Shown here: positions 42,165-46,141 of the stretch, piece after piece
Layout: each line of letters starts with the position of its first letter
Position numbering within the stretch: the first letter of the stretch is position 1
DNA from: DATJFH01 sp035495815
GTDB lineage: Bacteria; Acidobacteriota; Terriglobia; Bryobacterales; Bryobacteraceae
Direction: 5' to 3'
NCBI GenBank assembly: GCA_035495815.1
Contig: DATJFH010000063.1
Coordinates: forward strand, 1-46,141
DNA: 46,141 bases
Position numbers and translations under genes: made by a program
The notes under the pieces: generated by a model
What the model saw: the letters and a program-made list of their open reading frames with translations, nothing else
Database searches by the model: none
Told to the model about the DNA's origin: nothing

Positions 42165-43319
42165 TCAGCCTGAGCCGAGCGGAAATCGCCGCTCTTTCAG
42201 CGGAAACGGGATTCGGCCGCCGCTGATCTGCGAGAGGTAGACCCCCTGCGCCATCTCCACGGTCCACCTCCCGTCCACCGCGCTGCAGGCCGGCGCCCGG
42301 TTCTGCTCGATCGCCTGAATCAGATCCATGGCCGTGAACGTATTCCCCTGCTGCCGCTTCGGAGCGCCGCGTCCCGGTGGCGGTTCGATCCGCCGCCAGT
42401 GGCTGTCCCGGTCGTCTGGCCGCCAGGTCTTCGAGAGCATCAAAGACGGCTCGCCGTCGGGATACTCGGTAATCGGAATGAAGATGACGCCCTTGCTGCC
42501 GTACAAGGTAAGACCGAACCGGTTCCCTTCGAGTACGTCGCTGGTTTTCGAGCCGAAGTAGCCGTGCACGGCTCCGTCGAAGGCGAACATGGCGGCGATC
42601 TGGTTTCCGGCCACCGGGCCGACAGGCTCGGTCGGGACCCGCGCCCGCGTCCGGTCCATTTCCCGGCCGTCTTCGGTGACGTGCGCGAAAACCCAGCGCG
42701 GATCGCCGGCAAACATCCGCATCAGGTCGAACAAATGCGAGCCCAGCACCACCATGTCCTCGCCCCCGGCCCTTCGATCCTCTTTCCCACGGGCCCGCAT
42801 CTCCTGCAGCATGCCGATCTCCCCGGCGGCCACCATCTCCCGCGCCTTGATCATCACCGGCGCCGACCGCATCACCAGCCCGACCGCGATCTTGATGCGG
42901 TGTTCCGCGGCGATGCGGACGATCTGGTCGGCTTCGGCCAGGTTCTTCGCCATCGGCTTCTCCACCAGGATGTGGGCCCCCACTTCGGCGGCGGCCGAGA
43001 TCATCGGGATGCGTTCTTCCAGCGCGCGCGGGCAGATGGCCACCAGGTTGGGCTTTTCTTTTTGCAGCATCTCGCGGAAATCGGCGTAAGAACGTTGGGC
43101 TCGGCTGCGCGCGGCGGCCTTCTTCCGTCCCGCCTCGTTCACGTCCGCCGCCGCGACCACCTCGACGCCCTCGATATCGTTCCACGTGGCGTCCCATTCG
43201 TGGCCGTAATTGCCGGCGCCGGTGTGTCCGATGATGGCGGCGCGGTATTTCCCGCGTGCTTGCGCGCGCCCCGCCGTAACCGCCCCCACAGCCGATCGAA
43301 TCCACGCCCGCCGGTTCAT
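42165..43319 (-). CDS. Gfo/Idh/MocA-family oxidoreductase
   Basis: A 384-residue NAD(P)-dependent oxidoreductase. ATG 43319 gives the Tat-like leader MNRRAWIRSAVGAVTAG; a further upstream ATG is less likely. Motifs: AAIIGHTGAGNYGHEW for the nucleotide, HILVEKPMAKNLAEAD with the catalytic Lys, and VLGSHLFDLMRMF, where a His is typical of the family's active site. The C-terminal sheet domain is complete. It is divergent from a lactonase/SDR operon across 166 bases, and the combination suggests oxidation of a sugar or polyol. It is distinct from the other family member at 16629-17807. Confidence 0.88.
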   Translation of the reverse strand: MNRRAWIRSAVGAVTAGRAQARGKYRAAIIGHTGAGNYGHEWDATWNDIEGVEVVAAADVNEAGRKKAAARSRAQRSYADFREMLQKEKPNLVAICPRALEERIPMISAAAEVGAHILVEKPMAKNLAEADQIVRIAAEHRIKIAVGLVMRSAPVMIKAREMVAAGEIGMLQEMRARGKEDRRAGGEDMVVLGSHLFDLMRMFAGDPRWVFAHVTEDGREMDRTRARVPTEPVGPVAGNQIAAMFAFDGAVHGYFGSKTSDVLEGNRFGLTLYGSKGVIFIPITEYPDGEPSLMLSKTWRPDDRDSHWRRIEPPPGRGAPKRQQGNTFTAMDLIQAIEQNRAPACSAVDGRWTVEMAQGVYLSQISGGRIPFPLKERRFPLGSG

Positions 43320-43485
43320 AAATCCACCCCGGGGTTCATTGTATCGCCAGGACACAGCCGCCGCTGGCCGTTTCTCCACGGCCCCCGTGAGAACCCGTCC
43401 GGCAAAGTCGCCAGATCGGTTCCCTCCAGCCGTTCGCCCGTGCCGGCACTACCCGGTCCCCCGCGCGATCTGCTAAGAATATCTG

Positions 43486-44319
43486 GTGGCCTGCCACCCC
43501 GCGCCCGACATCCCCATCGACCGCTTCGAAATCTACGCCAACGACCTCGATCATCCCGAGTGCCTCGCCTTCGACCGCGACGGATTCCTCTGGGCCGGCG
43601 GAGAAGCCGGCCAGGTCTATCGCATCTCTCCCGACCGCCGCGTCCACGCCGTGGCCGAGTTGGGCGGATTCTGCGGCGGCCTGGCCTGGTCGCCCGACGA
43701 TTCCGAGTTGTTCATCTGCAATCCGCGGCACGGCATCGTGCGCCTGAACCGCTCCGGCGAGTGGTCGGTGTTCGCCGGCAGTGTGGGAGCCCGACGCCTG
43801 GTCTGCCCGAACTACGGCGTGTTCACGCGCTCGGGCGATTATTACGTCACCGATTCAGGCGGCTGGCGGCAAGGCAATGGCTATCTCCTCAAGTTCGCGC
43901 CCGGCGGAGCCGGGGAAATCGTCGCCGGACCTTTCGGATTTGCAAACGGACTCGTGCTGAGCGCCGGCGAGGAGGTCGTCTACATGGTGGAGAGCGATAC
44001 CGACCGCGTCTGGAAAATTTCCCTTCCCGGCGGCCAGGCGGCCGTGCACGCCGAGTCCGTGGCCCGCTTCCCGGACGGCCTGGCGCTCGATTCGGCCGGC
44101 AACCTCTACGTCTCCTGCTACGCGTCCGACAACATTCACCGCATTCGCCCCGACGGCGGGCGGTCCCTGTTTGCCTATGACCGCTGGGCCATCCTCCTCA
44201 GCCGCCCGACCAATCTCGCGTTTTCCGGCGGTCATATGTATGTCGCCAACCTCGGGCGCCGCTCCATCTCCCGCGCCCACGTCGGATTTGACGGGCAGCC
44301 GCTGGCGAACCGGTCATGA
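43486..44319 (+). CDS. SMP-30/gluconolactonase-family protein
   Basis: A 277-residue six-bladed propeller lactonase with GTG start at 43486. The metal ligands of the family can be placed: Glu25 (HPECLAFD), Asn109 (CPNYGVF), Asn154 (FANGLVL) and Asp197 (FPDGLALD). Repeating blade motifs DRDGFLWAGGEAG, GDYYVTDSGG and AGNLYVSCYA are clear. The reaction is hydrolysis of a sugar lactone, in the cytoplasm since no signal peptide is seen. The stop overlaps the SDR start by four bases, so a dehydrogenase/lactonase pair acting in sequence on one sugar is likely. Confidence 0.9.
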   Translation: MACHPAPDIPIDRFEIYANDLDHPECLAFDRDGFLWAGGEAGQVYRISPDRRVHAVAELGGFCGGLAWSPDDSELFICNPRHGIVRLNRSGEWSVFAGSVGARRLVCPNYGVFTRSGDYYVTDSGGWRQGNGYLLKFAPGGAGEIVAGPFGFANGLVLSAGEEVVYMVESDTDRVWKISLPGGQAAVHAESVARFPDGLALDSAGNLYVSCYASDNIHRIRPDGGRSLFAYDRWAILLSRPTNLAFSGGHMYVANLGRRSISRAHVGFDGQPLANRS

Positions 44320-45053
44320 TCGCGCTGGAAGGCAAGATCGCGATCGTCACCGGCGCCGCCCACGGCATCGGGCGCTCGATAGCCGAAACCTTTTCCGCGG
44401 CCGGCGCCGCCGTCGTTCTGGCCGACATCGACGAGTCGGAAGGCATCGCCGTCGCGGCCCGGCTGCCCGATGCGCGCTTCGTTCGCGCCGACGTCTCCCG
44501 CCGTGAGGACGTCGCCCGCGTGCTCGAGGCGGCCTCCGCAATCAACGGCCGCGTGGATGTCCTGTGCAACAACGCCGCCTGGCTCGGCTCCGGACACGGC
44601 GCCCTCGAAGCCGCCGACGAAGAGTGGCGCCGCTGCTTCGAAGTCTCGCTGATGGGCACGCAGTACTGCATCGCCGCCGCGCTGCCTTGGATGATCCGGC
44701 AGAAGGACGGAGCCATCGTCAATATCGCTTCGGTGCAGGGACTGGTCGGGGCGCGGGATTCAGCAGCCTATACCAGCGTGAAGCACGCCATCGTCGGCCT
44801 GACCCGCAGCGCCGCCTACGACTACGGGCCTCATAACATCCGCGTCAATGCGATCTGTCCAGGCGCGATTCAGACCCGTATCTCCCCACCCCCCGGCCAC
44901 GAATTGTACCGGCGCCAGGTGGCCAAGACGTTCCTCGGACGCGTCGGCGCCCCGCGCGAGGTGGCCCTGGCCGCCTTGTTTCTCGCCTCCGAAGCCGCCT
45001 CCTATATCACCGGAGCGGCGCTTCCGGTGGATGGCGGCTGGACGGCGATGTAG
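44316..45053 (+). CDS. short-chain dehydrogenase/reductase (SDR)
   Basis: A 245-residue classical SDR: TGAAHGIG cofactor loop (12-19), ADIDESEG suggesting NAD(H) preference through the acidic residue after strand 2, NNAAW, and the catalytic Ser139, Tyr152 and Lys156 (IASVQG and YTSVKH). The C-terminus (ITGAALPVDGGWTAM) is standard. The ATG overlaps the lactonase stop (ATGA). It should oxidise a sugar or sugar acid whose lactone is opened by the upstream enzyme. The exact substrate is unknown. Confidence 0.92.
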   Translation: MIALEGKIAIVTGAAHGIGRSIAETFSAAGAAVVLADIDESEGIAVAARLPDARFVRADVSRREDVARVLEAASAINGRVDVLCNNAAWLGSGHGALEAADEEWRRCFEVSLMGTQYCIAAALPWMIRQKDGAIVNIASVQGLVGARDSAAYTSVKHAIVGLTRSAAYDYGPHNIRVNAICPGAIQTRISPPPGHELYRRQVAKTFLGRVGAPREVALAALFLASEAASYITGAALPVDGGWTAM

Positions 45054-45061
45054 GATCAATT

Positions 45062-45526
45062 GTGGAGATACGTCGCATCCGGCTGACCTTTCCCGGCACG
45101 GGAGAATCCGCGCTGGCCGAGTTGCTCGATTCCGAGGCTCCCGATACCTGCGCGCTGGTCTGGGAGCGGCTGCCGGTCGAGCATCCGGCGATCCACGGCA
45201 TGTACTCCGGCGCCGAAGTCTTCGTCCTTCTCGACGATCCCCGTCCGGCGCCGTCCCAGAATATGGTGCAGCTTCCCCTTCCCGGCGAGCTGCTGTACTT
45301 TTTCGACGAGGGCCGCGGCGCTGTGGGCTCGCGCAAGCCCGTAGGCGAGGTCTGCGTCGTCTACGGCCGCGGGGTCGTGCTGCGCGGCCACGAGTCCATT
45401 CCAACCCAAGCCAGCCTGTTCGCCAGAATCCCCGGCGACTGGATGCGCGATTGGACGAATTTCGCGCAAGCCTGCCGCCGCTGCCGCTGGGAAGGCCCGC
45501 AGCGCCTCCGGATCGAGCGAGCCTAG
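45062..45526 (+). CDS. DUF3830-family protein (cyclophilin-like fold)
   Basis: A 154-residue protein with GTG start at 45062, eight bases after the SDR stop. The family pattern is recognisable: PDTCALVWERLPVEHPAIHG, GAEVFVLLDDP, PSQNMVQLPLPGELLYFFDE and VCVVYGRGVVLRG. DUF3830 proteins have a cyclophilin-like barrel and are often near catabolic dehydrogenases and amidohydrolases; their activity is unknown to me. Position as third gene of the lactonase/SDR operon suggests an accessory role in the same pathway. Confidence 0.75.
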   Translation: MEIRRIRLTFPGTGESALAELLDSEAPDTCALVWERLPVEHPAIHGMYSGAEVFVLLDDPRPAPSQNMVQLPLPGELLYFFDEGRGAVGSRKPVGEVCVVYGRGVVLRGHESIPTQASLFARIPGDWMRDWTNFAQACRRCRWEGPQRLRIERA

Positions 45527-45541
45527 CGGCGGGATGCCCGC

Positions 45542-46141
45542 TCAGGAGCAGCACGCGGGCCCACAACAGGGCGATTTTCCCGTCATCGGCTTCGAGGCCC
45601 GTACGAACGCGCTCATGAACTTTTCATCCACCTCCCCGGCGATGGCATCCACGTCGATTCCTTCGCCGCTTAGAAAAGCGCGCGCGTCTTCAATGCGGTA
45701 AATGCGAGTCGGCTCGACACTGACGTTTTCGAAACCCGCGCCCGCGAGCTTGGCGCGATACTCGCCCTCTTCCAGCGCGCCGGCTACGCAGCCCACCCAG
45801 AGAAGCACCCGCTCGCGAATTTCCGGCGGCATCGCGCCGCGCGTCACCACGTCCGATACCGCGAACCGTCCGCCCGGTTTCAACACCCGGAACGCCTCCC
45901 GCAGGACCCGGTCCTTGTCGGCCGAGAGGTTGATCACGCAGTTCGAGATAATCACGTCCACGCTGTTGTCCGGCAGCGGAATGCCCTCGATCTCCCCGCG
46001 CAGGAATTCCACGTTCGTCAGCCCCGACTTCCGCTTGTTCTCTTCCGCCAGGGCGAGCATCTCGTCCGTCATGTCCAGCCCGTAAGCCTTGCCCGTGGGA
46101 CCAACCCGCCTCGCCGACAGCAACACGTCGATGCCGCCGCC
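45542..46141 (-). CDS. arsM: arsenite methyltransferase, N-terminus cut by the window edge
   Basis: The last 199 residues of an S-adenosylmethionine-dependent methyltransferase; the frame runs off the right end. The visible part begins in the cofactor-binding region (GGGIDVLLSARRVGPTG, then AYGLDMTDEMLALAEENK) and continues with the arsenite-methyltransferase segment ISNCVINLSADKDRVLREAF and RVLLWVGCVAGALEEGEY, which carry two of the three conserved arsenic-binding Cys. It ends in a Cys-rich tail (SPCCGPACCS), frequent in bacterial ArsM. It methylates As(III) for detoxification. No other ars gene is visible on this side; they may lie beyond the edge. Confidence 0.9.
   Translation of the reverse strand, partial: GGGIDVLLSARRVGPTGKAYGLDMTDEMLALAEENKRKSGLTNVEFLRGEIEGIPLPDNSVDVIISNCVINLSADKDRVLREAFRVLKPGGRFAVSDVVTRGAMPPEIRERVLLWVGCVAGALEEGEYRAKLAGAGFENVSVEPTRIYRIEDARAFLSGEGIDVDAIAGEVDEKFMSAFVRASKPMTGKSPCCGPACCS

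Noticed and set aside
41701..43305. 534-codon minus-strand frame joining the PA2779-like gene to the Gfo/Idh/MocA region
   Set aside because: Only the last 134 codons are protein-like; the rest is a shadow of the oxidoreductase in another frame.

Overview
The window looks like chromosomal DNA of a soil-type acidobacterium, probably from the Bryobacterales/Solibacter group. This is an inference from composition and gene families: high GC; a winged-helix regulator carrying a TolB-like domain and TPRs; two Gfo/Idh/MocA oxidoreductases with short Tat-like leaders; a sulfatase and a di-haem cytochrome; PQQ-type beta-propellers; a remnant that resembles the C-terminus of an Oar-like TonB receptor; and a small CxxC protein of a type I associate with Acidobacteria. 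No rRNA, CRISPR array, phage or intact insertion sequence is visible. One tRNA gene, tRNA-Arg(TCT), is present. The right edge cuts an arsenite methyltransferase gene and the left edge cuts an unknown gene.

Layout from the left. 219-1782 is a NarL-type two-component pair. 1826-3780 (minus) is a coupled pair of uncharacterised genes, a small cysteine-containing protein and a secreted protein. 4023-6131 is a membrane protein fused to a spermidine-synthase-like domain. 6142-9797 (minus) holds asparagine synthase followed by an overlapping GT39 (ArnT-like) glycosyltransferase. 10073-12174 (minus) is a peroxiredoxin plus a metallo-beta-lactamase/rhodanese protein, a sulfur and peroxide detoxification pair. 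12301-14052 is the winged-helix/TPR regulator. 14249-16612 is a tight three-gene operon of two leaderless trypsin-like/PDZ proteases and a LuxR-type regulator with a degenerate receiver. 16629-22236 (minus) is a sulfatase / CocE-type hydrolase / di-haem cytochrome / Gfo-Idh-MocA cluster of catabolic character. 22295-23167 is a pirin. 23179-25043 (minus) is a secreted small protein coupled to a matrixin-like metalloprotease.

The right half starts with tRNA-Arg at 25207. 25551-32661 carries a TonB-dependent receptor, then an RND adaptor lipoprotein and an RND pump without an outer-membrane channel gene. 32662-33360 is a decayed stretch with one small ORF, palindromes and the receptor remnant. 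33361-35066 is a STAS protein overlapping by one base a CoA-disulfide-reductase-like flavoenzyme. 35077-42105 (minus) is a seven-gene, mostly overlapping operon: a PA2779-like membrane protein, a PA2778-like C39 cysteine peptidase, a TPR/beta-barrel outer-membrane protein, an unknown 214-residue protein, a PQQ-type propeller, an Ldh-family dehydrogenase and an AsmA-family protein. 42165-45526 is a divergent sugar or sugar-acid locus: Gfo/Idh/MocA on the minus strand against SMP-30 lactonase, SDR dehydrogenase and a DUF3830 protein on the plus strand. 45542 to the end (minus) is the arsM fragment.

The best candidates for something undescribed are the leaderless protease pair with the atypical regulator, and the seven-gene operon built around the C39 peptidase and the orphan 214-residue protein. 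All functional statements rest on motifs read by eye; no database search was possible.
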